Source: a virus
DNA: 25,069 nt
Virus record (IMG/VR): IMGVR_UViG_3300050821_001293
Span: 1-25,069 of that record
Direction: 5' to 3' (one strand)
Part shown: positions 7,287-13,736 of the stretch, piece after piece
Position numbering within the stretch: position 1 is the stretch's first letter
Layout of the letters: each line of letters opens with the position of its first letter
The notes under the pieces: model-generated
Seen by the model: the letters and a program-made list of their open reading frames with translations, nothing else
Told to the model about the DNA's origin: nothing
Databases searched by the model: none
Translations under genes and position numbers: made by a program

Positions 7287-7811
7287 TTAGCCGCTGCCGT
7301 ACTTCGGGGTGGTCCACGTGCCGCCATGCTTAGCGGCATCAGCCTCGTCGTCGCTTATGTATGGCGCCGGTAACTGCGTTGCTTCTGCAATTTTCACAAG
7401 TATCTGCTCAGATGTCTCGGCCACCGTAAAGCTAGTGTTGCCAAGGTGCACAATGGTCGCATAGATGGTCTGTTGTGCAGACCTAAAGCGCACCACCGGG
7501 CCATACCACCCCTTGACGTCATCGACCCGCCAAGTCAGTATTGGGCCTGGGTTGTTGTTCTCGTCTAGCGCGTGCAACGTAATCAGTTGCGGCGCACCAG
7601 TGTTCGCAGTTACCAAAGGCAACACCGTGCCAACGGTGCTCTGGTACAGGTCATACTGCTTGTCGGCGTTGTCATAGCCATGCTCGCCACGCGCATACTG
7701 CATATCATCTTCAGGTATGCCCAGCATGTTACGTCGTTGGCGCTCAAGGCGCTCTGCCTCCTGGCGGGCCGCGTAATCTGCATCGCCGCCATAGTAATCA
7801 TTCGACATCAT
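7287..7811 (-). CDS. Unknown protein (174 aa)
   Basis: The ATG at 7811, or the adjacent one at 7808, follows AAAGGG. The N-terminal ~45 residues are charged and disordered (YYGGDADYAARQEAERLERQ), then come beta-rich repeats (QLITLHALDENNNPGPILTW, WYGPVVRFRSAQQTIYATIV). The C-terminus is disordered (DEADAAKHGGTWTTPKYGSG). The beta-rich middle might be a small OB or jelly-roll-like domain; this is only shape-reading. No catalytic motif or family is recognised. Confidence 0.5.
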   Translation of the reverse strand: MMSNDYYGGDADYAARQEAERLERQRRNMLGIPEDDMQYARGEHGYDNADKQYDLYQSTVGTVLPLVTANTGAPQLITLHALDENNNPGPILTWRVDDVKGWYGPVVRFRSAQQTIYATIVHLGNTSFTVAETSEQILVKIAEATQLPAPYISDDEADAAKHGGTWTTPKYGSG

Positions 7812-8088
7812 TCATCCCTTTCTCACAACAGCGCGAATCATGCACGTACAGCACACAATCCTCGCCGTTTTCTGTTTGATATTCTTGAGCTCTGTGGTAC
7901 ATGTGGCGCTTAGGCATCACCATCATAACGTCGTTGCGGTTGAATATGTCAAGCTGCATGTTGTAGCGGAAGTCGGCGCGCACATGTGCATCTTCAACGG
8001 CTAATACCATGCCGGTTCGGTTACACTGCTCGCTGATCTGAAAGGTCTTGCCGTGGCAAGGCCCAAACATCAGCAGTATGTCAATCAC
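7798..8088 (-). CDS. Small unknown protein (96 aa)
   Basis: The GTG at 8088 lies in a GTGA overlap with the upstream stop; a TTG two codons earlier is the alternative. The product starts VIDILLMFGPCHGKTFQISE and has a central Asn/Asp region (FRYNMQLDIFNRNDVMMVM). The C-terminus holds CVLYVHDSRCCEKGMN. The first residues (FGPCHGKTF) loosely resemble a phosphate-binding loop but lack the full Walker A pattern, so no ATPase is claimed. Confidence 0.5.
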   Translation of the reverse strand: MIDILLMFGPCHGKTFQISEQCNRTGMVLAVEDAHVRADFRYNMQLDIFNRNDVMMVMPKRHMYHRAQEYQTENGEDCVLYVHDSRCCEKGMNDVE

Positions 8089-8654
8089 GACCAATCCTGT
8101 TCCGGCCCAAAGACTTCTGGCACATTACCGTCCTCGCCCTTGGCCGTCCACGGGGTGCGCAACCATGTCTCGCCCCGGCTCTCAGCGGCGTGTACGTAGC
8201 CCGGTTCAAGGATTCCTACGTCCACGCATGCACGCAAAAACCTTATGTACTTCTCCCACGACACGTGCTTGCGAAATATCAAGTGCGCGTGGCCTTCTGT
8301 GTTACTAGGCACATACACATGCGAGCCATCAAGGTCTAGCATCACTTGGTGTGCATTGCCAAGGCTACCCAAGCCAGTCCTTGTTTTGCTGCCGATGGCC
8401 GTCGCACGATGCAAAGGTACGGCATCTTGTATCATGCGCTCGTCAGGGTTGTCGCTTATGTCGTCGCTGCTCTTGGCATAGAAGTTGATTATGGCCGAGT
8501 GCATACGCTCGCATACATGAAACCACTGGCGCCACTTGACCATTCGGTCTATGCGCAAGTTCTTCTCGGCCTGGTTGGTTTGCCCCACAGCGCGCTCAGC
8601 ATAGTTCGGCCCAATCATAGTCTCGTGATAGCCCGACTTAGGGTTGAACGTCAT
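8085..8654 (-). CDS. Unknown conserved-looking phage protein (189 aa)
   Basis: The start is the ATG at 8654 in an ATGA overlap; an upstream frame to 8753 lies inside the previous gene. A striking middle and end read MLDLDGSHVYVPSNTEGHAH, then LIFRKHVSWEKYIRFLRACV, then GILEPGYVHAAESRGETWLR. The alternating hydrophobic DLD, GHAHL and E-S-R-G-E-T-x-L-R motifs resemble a family of actinophage proteins of unknown role that I recall only loosely, and faintly recall the DxD/S-x-H elements of AEP primases. No function is claimed. The C-terminus ends in a D/E/G-rich loop and the stop forms a GTGA overlap. Confidence 0.55.
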   Translation of the reverse strand: MTFNPKSGYHETMIGPNYAERAVGQTNQAEKNLRIDRMVKWRQWFHVCERMHSAIINFYAKSSDDISDNPDERMIQDAVPLHRATAIGSKTRTGLGSLGNAHQVMLDLDGSHVYVPSNTEGHAHLIFRKHVSWEKYIRFLRACVDVGILEPGYVHAAESRGETWLRTPWTAKGEDGNVPEVFGPEQDWS

Positions 8655-9052
8655 TTCTTTTCTGCCTCCATTTGGGCAGTACGTAGCGCGTGTTGCACTA
8701 CGCTCTGCATGTCCAAATATGTTCGCTCCTTGTCGGTTTCCCAGAAGCGCCATTCACCATAGTTCTCCACCTCAACGATAGCCATGAACATCGACATGAT
8801 CTGGCTACGCCACCAGTAAAACGTCGTGTAGCTCGGCCTGAAGTGCCCTGGGTCGTAGCAAAAGCAGCAGTAGTCGAGCATGCTGCGTAAGTCCCACCGT
8901 TCCAAGCGGCTTGGGCAATCAACCGTAATCTCGCCGTACATCCAGTGGTTGTCCTCAATGACGCCCAAAAGTCGTTGCAGTATCTCAACTTTCGGTATCC
9001 ACTGGCTGCCGGCAGGATGGCGGGCTCGCGCCTCACCTTCAGTCATCCCCAT
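8651..9052 (-). CDS. Unknown aromatic-rich protein (133 aa)
   Basis: The ATG at 9052 follows GGAGG by about 6 nt and overlaps the upstream stop by 14 nt. Residues ~40-95 are rich in Trp, Tyr, Phe and Cys (LDYCCFCYDPGHFRPSYTTF, then YWWRSQIMSMFMAIVEVENY), suggesting a compact aromatic core. Cysteines in CCFC could bind a metal. No catalytic signature is clear. It is coupled by ATGA to the next gene. Confidence 0.55.
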   Translation of the reverse strand: MGMTEGEARARHPAGSQWIPKVEILQRLLGVIEDNHWMYGEITVDCPSRLERWDLRSMLDYCCFCYDPGHFRPSYTTFYWWRSQIMSMFMAIVEVENYGEWRFWETDKERTYLDMQSVVQHALRTAQMEAEKK

Positions 9053-9233
9053 GATGCGCCTCCACCCGTATCTTCAGACCAGTCAACGCCAAGTGCGCGT
9101 CATCAAAGTCCTCTGCTACCACCATGATTCGCTTGCTGTTCAGAAAGTAAATCGCAGATGCGCGGTTTACGTGGTTGACTATCTTCGGCTGGTTCGTTGC
9201 AGACACAAACTCAAGCGGCGGTCCATCGCTCAT
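9039..9233 (-). CDS. Small unknown protein (64 aa)
   Basis: It starts at the ATG in an ATGA overlap with the YegP-like gene. The product is compact and mixed alpha/beta in character (VNRASAIYFLNSKRIMVVAE, then LALTGLKIRVEAHHGDD), with a His-His-Gly-Asp-Asp end. No family is recognised. Coupled translation on both sides supports reality. Confidence 0.55.
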   Translation of the reverse strand: MSDGPPLEFVSATNQPKIVNHVNRASAIYFLNSKRIMVVAEDFDDAHLALTGLKIRVEAHHGDD

Positions 9234-9628
9234 GTGTCGCTCGTCTCATCCGTGTTCTCGTCACGGTGGTCAGCAGGCACAACTGGCGGGCCATCACTGT
9301 AGTCATGGGCGCCGGCACCTGGGTCCAAGTGCACCGGGTCATCGTCGCGGCGCATTGGGTCGCCGCCTACGATACGCACGGGCGGTCCATCTTCCGTGCC
9401 CGGTACCTTCGTGTACTGGTCTGGGTGGTACGCTTGCCAATCCGCGTACAGAGTCAAGAAGCTCTCATCCCAGTCACCAAAGAACACGCCGAACAACGAG
9501 TGCAGCGCATCCTTCTTGTTCTCGTATCCCTGCGAGCCGTCCGTGGCCACGACATCGTCGCCTACGTTAATCCGCCAGCCGTAACGGCCATCCTGGCGGG
9601 TCACCAGCTCCATGCTATGCGTGCTCAT
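9230..9628 (-). CDS. YegP-like (UPF0339/DUF1508) domain protein with acidic tail (132 aa)
   Basis: Residues ~10-50 resemble a YegP repeat: RQDGRYGWRINVGDDVVATD, then a GSQGYENKKDALHSL strand-helix unit, as in UPF0339 (typical R-W-x-L, G-x-x-I, S-x-x-Y, K-x-x-A). One repeat is visible rather than the usual two. The C-terminal ~50 residues are Asp/Pro/His-rich and disordered (DGPPVRIVGGDPMRRDDDPV). The domain's biochemical role is not established. The stop forms an ATGA overlap with the next gene. Confidence 0.55.
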   Translation of the reverse strand: MSTHSMELVTRQDGRYGWRINVGDDVVATDGSQGYENKKDALHSLFGVFFGDWDESFLTLYADWQAYHPDQYTKVPGTEDGPPVRIVGGDPMRRDDDPVHLDPGAGAHDYSDGPPVVPADHRDENTDETSDT

Positions 9629-9755
9629 TCTGTAATCCCATCTGTTGTTTGGTTAGTGCATTTTGCTCTTCAATCGCCTTTGCAAGGCGCTCAAAGGCTT
9701 TCACCATGCGGTCCATAGTGGCCCACAGCGGCTTCAAATCAGGTACCCCCACCAT
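9615..9755 (-). CDS. Small helical protein (46 aa)
   Basis: The ATG at 9755 follows GGGAGG at 5 nt; the preceding in-frame ATG at 9758 is too close to it. The ORF stops at TAG 9615, overlapping the start of the YegP-like gene. The product is MVGVPDLKPLWATMDRMVKA followed by an amphipathic helix (FERLAKAIEEQNALTKQQMG). It is probably one helix or coiled coil. It has a clear ribosome site and fills an otherwise empty gap. Confidence 0.6.
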   Translation of the reverse strand: MVGVPDLKPLWATMDRMVKAFERLAKAIEEQNALTKQQMGLQNEHA

Positions 9756-10060
9756 CATATCCTCCCGGTCTGATCGTAGTCATACCACTCACTATATGCC
9801 CGTGGGCTAGTCAGCGGCATCGTGTACGGGTCATATGCACCGAACATATCGCGCTCGTCACGCAGCCATGCACGGTTCTCTTGCTCTGCCCGCCAGCGTA
9901 AGTCGGCTAGCTCAGCCTCACGTTCTACCCTTGCGGCTGCCCAGCGGTCCAACATGCCTAGTACGCCCCGGTACGTAAGCCACGCGCCGAGTGCCATCGC
10001 CCCTAAGCCGATAATCCAAGGCATGTAGTGGATTATCAATATGGTGCGTACCCAGAACAT
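9755..10060 (-). CDS. Single-pass membrane protein with charged tail (101 aa)
   Basis: Residues ~7-31 form a hydrophobic segment (ILIIHYMPWIIGLGAMALGA) suited to one membrane span, perhaps two short ones. It is followed by a long charged helical cytoplasmic or periplasmic part (RWAAARVEREAELADLRWRA). The C-terminus is acidic and aromatic (SEWYDYDQTGRI). It could be a holin-like, envelope or Rz-like protein, but nothing else in the window supports a lysis cassette here. The start ATG at 10060 lies 8 nt after the previous stop, and its TGA overlaps the next start. Confidence 0.6.
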   Translation of the reverse strand: MFWVRTILIIHYMPWIIGLGAMALGAWLTYRGVLGMLDRWAAARVEREAELADLRWRAEQENRAWLRDERDMFGAYDPYTMPLTSPRAYSEWYDYDQTGRI

Positions 10061-10068
10061 TGCAACGC

Positions 10069-10338
10069 CTAGCAGAAGTTACTGCGGTAGCTCGGCGGGC
10101 ACGGAGTGTACCCACCAGGGTTGCGTGTTCCAGGCTCACCCGGTACGGGCGAGCACGCCAAGCCAAGACTACAGTAGCTGCCTGGCCCATCGCACACGGC
10201 GTTGTACGGTGCGTAAGGCACTGCAGGGGTGCAATAGTCGGGCGAAGCGTTCGCTACTCCTGTAGAATGTACAAACAGTGCAGTGATACCCCAACCAACA
10301 CCCGCCACAAGTGCAGTAGCACGTGTAAATTTCTTCAT
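10069..10338 (-). CDS. Secreted Cys-rich small protein with signal peptide (89 aa)
   Basis: The N-terminus is a standard Sec signal: KKFTR, then hydrophobic ATALVAGVGWGITALFV, then STGVANAS with an A-x-A-like cleavage site near residue 31. The mature part is Cys- and Pro-rich (DYCTPAVPYAPYNAVCDGPG, SYCSLGLACSPVPGEP, YTPCPPSYRSNFC), with six cysteines that probably form disulphides. Small secreted proteins of this look are common in mycobacteria and their phages, which hints at host type. It sits among DNA-metabolism and small unknown genes, coupled by ATGA to the RHH gene. Function is unknown; interaction with the cell envelope or superinfection exclusion is a guess. Confidence 0.7.
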   Translation of the reverse strand: MKKFTRATALVAGVGWGITALFVHSTGVANASPDYCTPAVPYAPYNAVCDGPGSYCSLGLACSPVPGEPGTRNPGGYTPCPPSYRSNFC

Positions 10339-10610
10339 TTCTTTGCCCCTTCTGGTTCATCGAATGCATAACCTTCCGCTTGCGCACCAATGATAGCCAG
10401 CCTGCGTAGAACCTCACTTAGCCCCCGCATGCCAGCCCGCACTCCATACTGCTCCAAGAACCGTACGAAGTCCAACTCAAGGTAGGTGCTGATGCGTTCA
10501 GTGCGAGACTTACTGTCCCGCAGGGCGATTGGCAACAATGGGTGCCCCAGAAAAGGCTCCCGTGAAGTCAGAGCTTCTCTCACTCTGTCCTCAAATGCTT
10601 TATCTCCCAT
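10335..10610 (-). CDS. Ribbon-helix-helix (CopG-like) DNA-binding protein (91 aa)
   Basis: Residues ~37-75 match the RHH pattern: RISTYLELDFVRFLEQYG as strand plus helix A, then MRGLSEVLRRLAIIGAQ as turn and helix B, with the S-E-V-L-R-R-L dimer core. The N-terminal part is charged and helical (FEDRVREALTSREPF). RHH proteins are dimeric repressors or partition factors. The ATG at 10610 has AGGAG upstream, but about 14 nt away, so the translation site is weak. Its TGA overlaps the start of the secreted protein. It may regulate this accessory stretch; no operator was identified. Confidence 0.65.
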   Translation of the reverse strand: MGDKAFEDRVREALTSREPFLGHPLLPIALRDSKSRTERISTYLELDFVRFLEQYGVRAGMRGLSEVLRRLAIIGAQAEGYAFDEPEGAKK

Positions 10611-10625
10611 AGCGGTAGTCTACTC

Positions 10626-11192
10626 CTATCCGGCCCGGTTCGGGCGTTCCAATTGCCTTGACCTTACAAGTTTTTCGGTACGTTCCTTGCACGGTAAGGC
10701 ATGGGCCCTAGCGCCCATCACTGAGCTAACGGTGCCGAGTGGACCAATCTTGATTGACATCCAGCAGATGGTACACGTTGCAATTTCGTCTTCGTGCTTG
10801 ATGAATCCATACTCTTTGACTCGGTTCTTGAAGTCCTCATCTTCTGGTATCAGCTTGCCACTTTGCGCCTGAAACCTAGTGCAACCCAGTGATTTTCGTC
10901 CGGCTGCCCTCAAAGTGTCGCATTTCTTGCAGCCGAACATATCATGCAAATCTACGTTGTGCTTGCAGATGCATATGTCGTCGTGCATTTTCTTTGACTT
11001 ACGTGGTTTGCGCGGCTTACGGTCGTGCGGCCTATGCGCCTGGCACATGCAACCGGGCCTGTGCATAGGCTTGTGCCGGCCACATTTACAACCTGGCGGG
11101 CAAGGATGACTTTGACGCTTAGGTCCAACGAATTGGTTTGCGTGTTTTGCACACTGGCAGTTAGTTGGGTGCACATCAGAAAGGGTCATACT
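10626..11192 (-). CDS. Cys-rich zinc-knuckle protein with four CxCxxH motifs (188 aa)
   Basis: The N-terminal ~95 residues carry four C-x-C-x2-H knuckles or near-knuckles (CQCAKH, CKCGRH, CMCQAH, CICKHN), with the core PCPPGCKCGRHKPMHRPGCM, then a C-x-x-C (CKKC). The C-terminal half has CTICWMS and a Cys near 172. The ligands suggest at least two zinc sites. Similar GCxCxxH knuckles occur at the ends of phage HNH/NUMOD-type endonucleases, so this may be a DNA-binding remnant or a stand-alone zinc adaptor; that link is inference. The start was placed at ATG 11192, with a GTG at 11198 as the alternative. Confidence 0.6.
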   Translation of the reverse strand, partial: SMTLSDVHPTNCQCAKHANQFVGPKRQSHPCPPGCKCGRHKPMHRPGCMCQAHRPHDRKPRKPRKSKKMHDDICICKHNVDLHDMFGCKKCDTLRAAGRKSLGCTRFQAQSGKLIPEDEDFKNRVKEYGFIKHEDEIATCTICWMSIKIGPLGTVSSVMGARAHALPCKERTEKLVRSRQLERPNRAG

Positions 11193-11304
11193 CACCAACT
11201 TTCAGATTCTCGTAATACTCAGTATAGTTGGGCATGTACAGTCCGCAGTGGACAATTAGGAAGTATGCCCAGTCAGGCGGTACGGCTATAAGCTCCGCGC
11301 TCAC
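11176..11304 (-). CDS. Possible small protein (42 aa), uncertain start
   Basis: A frame open on the minus strand ends in TGA at 11176. The GTG at 11304 gives 42 residues overlapping the resolvase end, and an ATG near 11235 gives 19. The visible segment is MPNYTEYYENLKVGEYDP, acidic and Tyr-rich, preceded by PDWAYFLIVHCGLY. It fills the 74-nt gap between the resolvase and the knuckle protein, and its stop overlaps the next start. No strong ribosome site was found, so coupling to the resolvase is required. Function is unknown. Confidence 0.35.
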   Translation of the reverse strand: MSAELIAVPPDWAYFLIVHCGLYMPNYTEYYENLKVGEYDPF

Positions 11305-11989
11305 CGAACAAGTGCGGCCACGCCTTAGCACGAAAGTTAGCTTTTGCCTTAGCCTTTCGCAAGAACAAGATCGCATGGCGGTCAGCATCCCTGGCATGTT
11401 GTAGACCTCCTGTTGGGTCGTACATCTGCCAGTTCTTGAGTCGGTCGTCGGTACATACTCGCTTCGCATCGCTGGGCGACTGAATGTGGTAGTCCCGCCC
11501 AGACTTCCACAGTTGGTAGCCGATGGCGCTCGTAATTCGCACCGGAGACAACAACTCTCGGTCCATACGCATCTGGCGCAGTACGAAATCCTCTATGACC
11601 ACAGCTGCGCATGGCCATTCCCTGATGAGCTTAACGATGTCGTAAACGCCTGAGAACTCTCCATCTGTACTGATACCTGAATGGAGTGACGTGGCGAGAT
11701 TACCACGATGTGATCCACAGTCAACCTGGCCATGTTGATGGACGAATATGTTTTCCAAAACCGACGCATCAGGGGTAGTAAGCGCCTCTGGATGAACCGA
11801 GATGAGCGACCAACCGGTGGTACCTCCAGGATCCAGTGCGATGATAGTTGCTGCGTCATAAGTGATTTCATCCTCCTTAATGTAGCCACGCCTACGGCGG
11901 GTGCGCATCGCCAAGTCAATAGTTGTGATTCCACGCATCTTGATTGACGTAGTCAATCTTGTGCCCTCCCAATCAATTTGGAGAGCCAT
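11273..11989 (-). CDS. RuvC-like Holliday-junction resolvase (238 aa)
   Basis: The RNase H-fold acidic residues are in the RuvC order: IIALDPGGTTGWSL (catalytic Asp near residue 53), VVIEDF (Glu near 133) and an acidic/His end motif HARDADRHAILFL (Asp near 201-203, His near 205). Residues 1-45 form a basic N-terminal extension (TRRRRGYIKEDE). RuvC-like enzymes cut four-way junctions and resolve branched phage DNA before packaging. The start is taken as the ATG at 11989; a GTG one codon earlier is equally possible and neither has a strong ribosome site. It follows the ThyX cluster, fitting late replication functions. Confidence 0.82.
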   Translation of the reverse strand: MALQIDWEGTRLTTSIKMRGITTIDLAMRTRRRRGYIKEDEITYDAATIIALDPGGTTGWSLISVHPEALTTPDASVLENIFVHQHGQVDCGSHRGNLATSLHSGISTDGEFSGVYDIVKLIREWPCAAVVIEDFVLRQMRMDRELLSPVRITSAIGYQLWKSGRDYHIQSPSDAKRVCTDDRLKNWQMYDPTGGLQHARDADRHAILFLRKAKAKANFRAKAWPHLFGERGAYSRTA

Positions 11990-12008
11990 CACCCGCCAGG
12001 TGTGCTAT

Positions 12009-12359
12009 TTATGTGTATGGATCCATTATGTTGAGCGCCTTGGTCATAGCTTCGGCCATGTTCTCAATTCGTTCTTCTTGCGCGTCGATGATGCCTTGCT
12101 TGCCAATACAGTCGTCTTCAAGCGCGGCAATCTGTCTGCGGTAGTTAGCGCAAGCGGCTTGCAGCTGCTCGGCCTTCTCCATCCATTTCAGTCGATCTTG
12201 TGCTAGTGTTGCATAATCCACCAAGCTCTTGATTTCATGTTCGTGTATGTCGAACGTCACCATCTTGTTAAGTTGTTCCACGACAACCCTTTCGATGTCT
12301 TCACGCGCCCACAACAGGTGCGCCGGCAAATCACTACCAGGTCCATCTTGTTTACTCAT
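12009..12359 (-). CDS. Coiled-coil protein (116 aa)
   Basis: The ATG at 12359 lies in an ATGA overlap with the thyX stop, with GAGG 6 nt upstream. Residues ~20-110 are one long charged helical region (AREDIERVVVEQLNKMVTF, LAQDRLKWMEKAEQLQAACA, ALEDDCIGKQGIIDAQEERI), a likely coiled coil with heptad-type spacing. No catalytic motif is present. Such short coiled coils may serve as oligomerisation or loader adaptors in phage replication, but no partner is visible. A 19-nt gap separates it from the resolvase. Confidence 0.6.
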   Translation of the reverse strand: MSKQDGPGSDLPAHLLWAREDIERVVVEQLNKMVTFDIHEHEIKSLVDYATLAQDRLKWMEKAEQLQAACANYRRQIAALEDDCIGKQGIIDAQEERIENMAEAMTKALNIMDPYT

Positions 12360-13390
12360 GATATCCTCGCTGCCGCATGGTTGTTCATCCACTCTTCTGG
12401 TTGAATGTTGCCAGTTGTGCTCTTGTACTCCCACATACTCACGGGCACTTTTTGCAACGGTCCTTGCACCCGGTCACGTATCGCGCAGTAACGGTCGGCG
12501 CTGCTCATGAACTCGCACTTGCCCGTCTGGTAGCAGATGGGCTTGAATACCTTGCACAGTTCCTCGAATTGCCAAAGGCTGCCGTGCCATTCGTCACCAA
12601 GCCGGTAGCTGGCTACATCATCGCCATACTCACGGAGCGCCGAAAGTATCTGTACCCAAACAACTTTCCACTCGTGCTGGGCCTGCGTACATAGCCGGTT
12701 GCCGGCGTGCTCATACAGGTTGCGCAGGTTCGTGCAGTAGTGTATGCGCGTCTGTAGGTTCGTCGGCAGCAAGCCGCGTGCGTCCTCGGCGGGCATACCC
12801 GAATCGATGAGAGCGTTGTAAACGGTGCTAATGGACTCAACGTGTTGATCCCATAGCTTACGCCATAGTTGCTCTCTGCTAGCTTGCTGATTTGCGTGCT
12901 TGAAAGCTAGCTTCCATCGCTCATTCTTTTCACGCCAAGGTATCTCATCACCAGGGAACAAGTCGCCGTAGCATTTCACGACCCATTCTTGCCACGGGAC
13001 CGTGCCGTCTAGCGATGCCGGCATTTGTACGGGCACATCCTCTTTCACCGCGAACCGCACCGACTCCTGCGCGTATACAGCGGTACGTTGACGGACCATC
13101 TGATGAGTAAAAGCACGTGTAACTCCACTGATAAGAAAGTGGAAGTTGACGAACTCAAGTGGTGCCCAGCGACGAGCCTTGAACACATCGTCCAGATAGA
13201 AGCGACGCTGCTCATCAGTAATCTCATGCAGGCCACCTGGGAACTTCCCTTCGTAAGTCATTGTCGCAGCTGCGATCTCACCTAATGGATCGTTACTTGC
13301 AGACAGGACAACGACTTTGGGCCCGCCAGCCTCCATGGGCTTCGCCGCGTACATAGCGCGGTCTGCCCACTTTTGCACCTCTTTGGTCAT
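12356..13390 (-). CDS. thyX: Flavin-dependent thymidylate synthase (344 aa)
   Basis: ThyX makes dTMP from dUMP using FAD, NADPH and methylene-tetrahydrofolate. The fold signature is clear: RWAPLEFVNFHFLISGVTRAF, then HQMVRQRTAVYAQESVRF (residues 96-113), the R-x-R-x(7)-S-x-R ThyX motif with R100, R102, S110 and R112. The usual central His of RHR is Gln here. The distal motif LPTNLQTRIHYCTNLRNLYE (~212) is followed by R...AQ.E, which binds dUMP. At 344 aa it is longer than the usual ~220-270, with extra sequence in the middle (~115-170) and a C-terminal extension containing several Cys. AGGAGC lies 7 nt before the ATG. It follows the small basic gene by 1 nt and shares ATGA with the next gene. 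Its role would be to supply dTTP for phage replication. Confidence 0.92.
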   Translation of the reverse strand: MTKEVQKWADRAMYAAKPMEAGGPKVVVLSASNDPLGEIAAATMTYEGKFPGGLHEITDEQRRFYLDDVFKARRWAPLEFVNFHFLISGVTRAFTHQMVRQRTAVYAQESVRFAVKEDVPVQMPASLDGTVPWQEWVVKCYGDLFPGDEIPWREKNERWKLAFKHANQQASREQLWRKLWDQHVESISTVYNALIDSGMPAEDARGLLPTNLQTRIHYCTNLRNLYEHAGNRLCTQAQHEWKVVWVQILSALREYGDDVASYRLGDEWHGSLWQFEELCKVFKPICYQTGKCEFMSSADRYCAIRDRVQGPLQKVPVSMWEYKSTTGNIQPEEWMNNHAAARIS

Positions 13391-13723
13391 CTATTGCTCC
13401 TGTTCATCTGGTTGTAATTCGTTGACGCTGAAACCACTCAGCACTTCATATTCCTTGGCTATCAGCTCCTGTGTAGGTATCACCAGGCAGTCGGTAGGCT
13501 CATCACCTAGCATCACCGTGATGACACGCTTCGGAATCCCCAATGTCTCAAGGGATTTCAAGATGGGTACGTGGGCGGGCTTGCGACCAGCGAACATCTT
13601 TTGCAGGTTCTCAAGACCTTTCGCCCGTTGCTGTTCGTCCACAGCCTGCTCGGCGTGGTTAACTTCCGGTGCCCGCCAAGCGGCTTGACGTGACGCGGCG
13701 CTGCGCGGTTTGCGCGGTGGCAT
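13391..13723 (-). CDS. Small unknown protein with basic N-terminus (110 aa)
   Basis: The ATG at 13723 follows CGGAGAAG, the best ribosome site near the start; a GTG at 13750 would overlap the polymerase end. The first ~30 residues are Arg/Lys/Ala/Pro-rich (MPPRKPRSAASRQAAWRAPE), then a helical stretch (HAEQAVDEQQRAKGLENLQKM) and a compact C-terminal part (RVITVMLGDEPTDCLVIP). A basic, disordered N-terminus suggests nucleic-acid binding. No family is recognised. It lies 13 nt after the polymerase and 1 nt before ThyX, so it may be a polymerase accessory or just a hitchhiker in the operon. Confidence 0.6.
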   Translation of the reverse strand: MPPRKPRSAASRQAAWRAPEVNHAEQAVDEQQRAKGLENLQKMFAGRKPAHVPILKSLETLGIPKRVITVMLGDEPTDCLVIPTQELIAKEYEVLSGFSVNELQPDEQEQ

Positions 13724-13736
13724 AGCTTCTCCGTTC

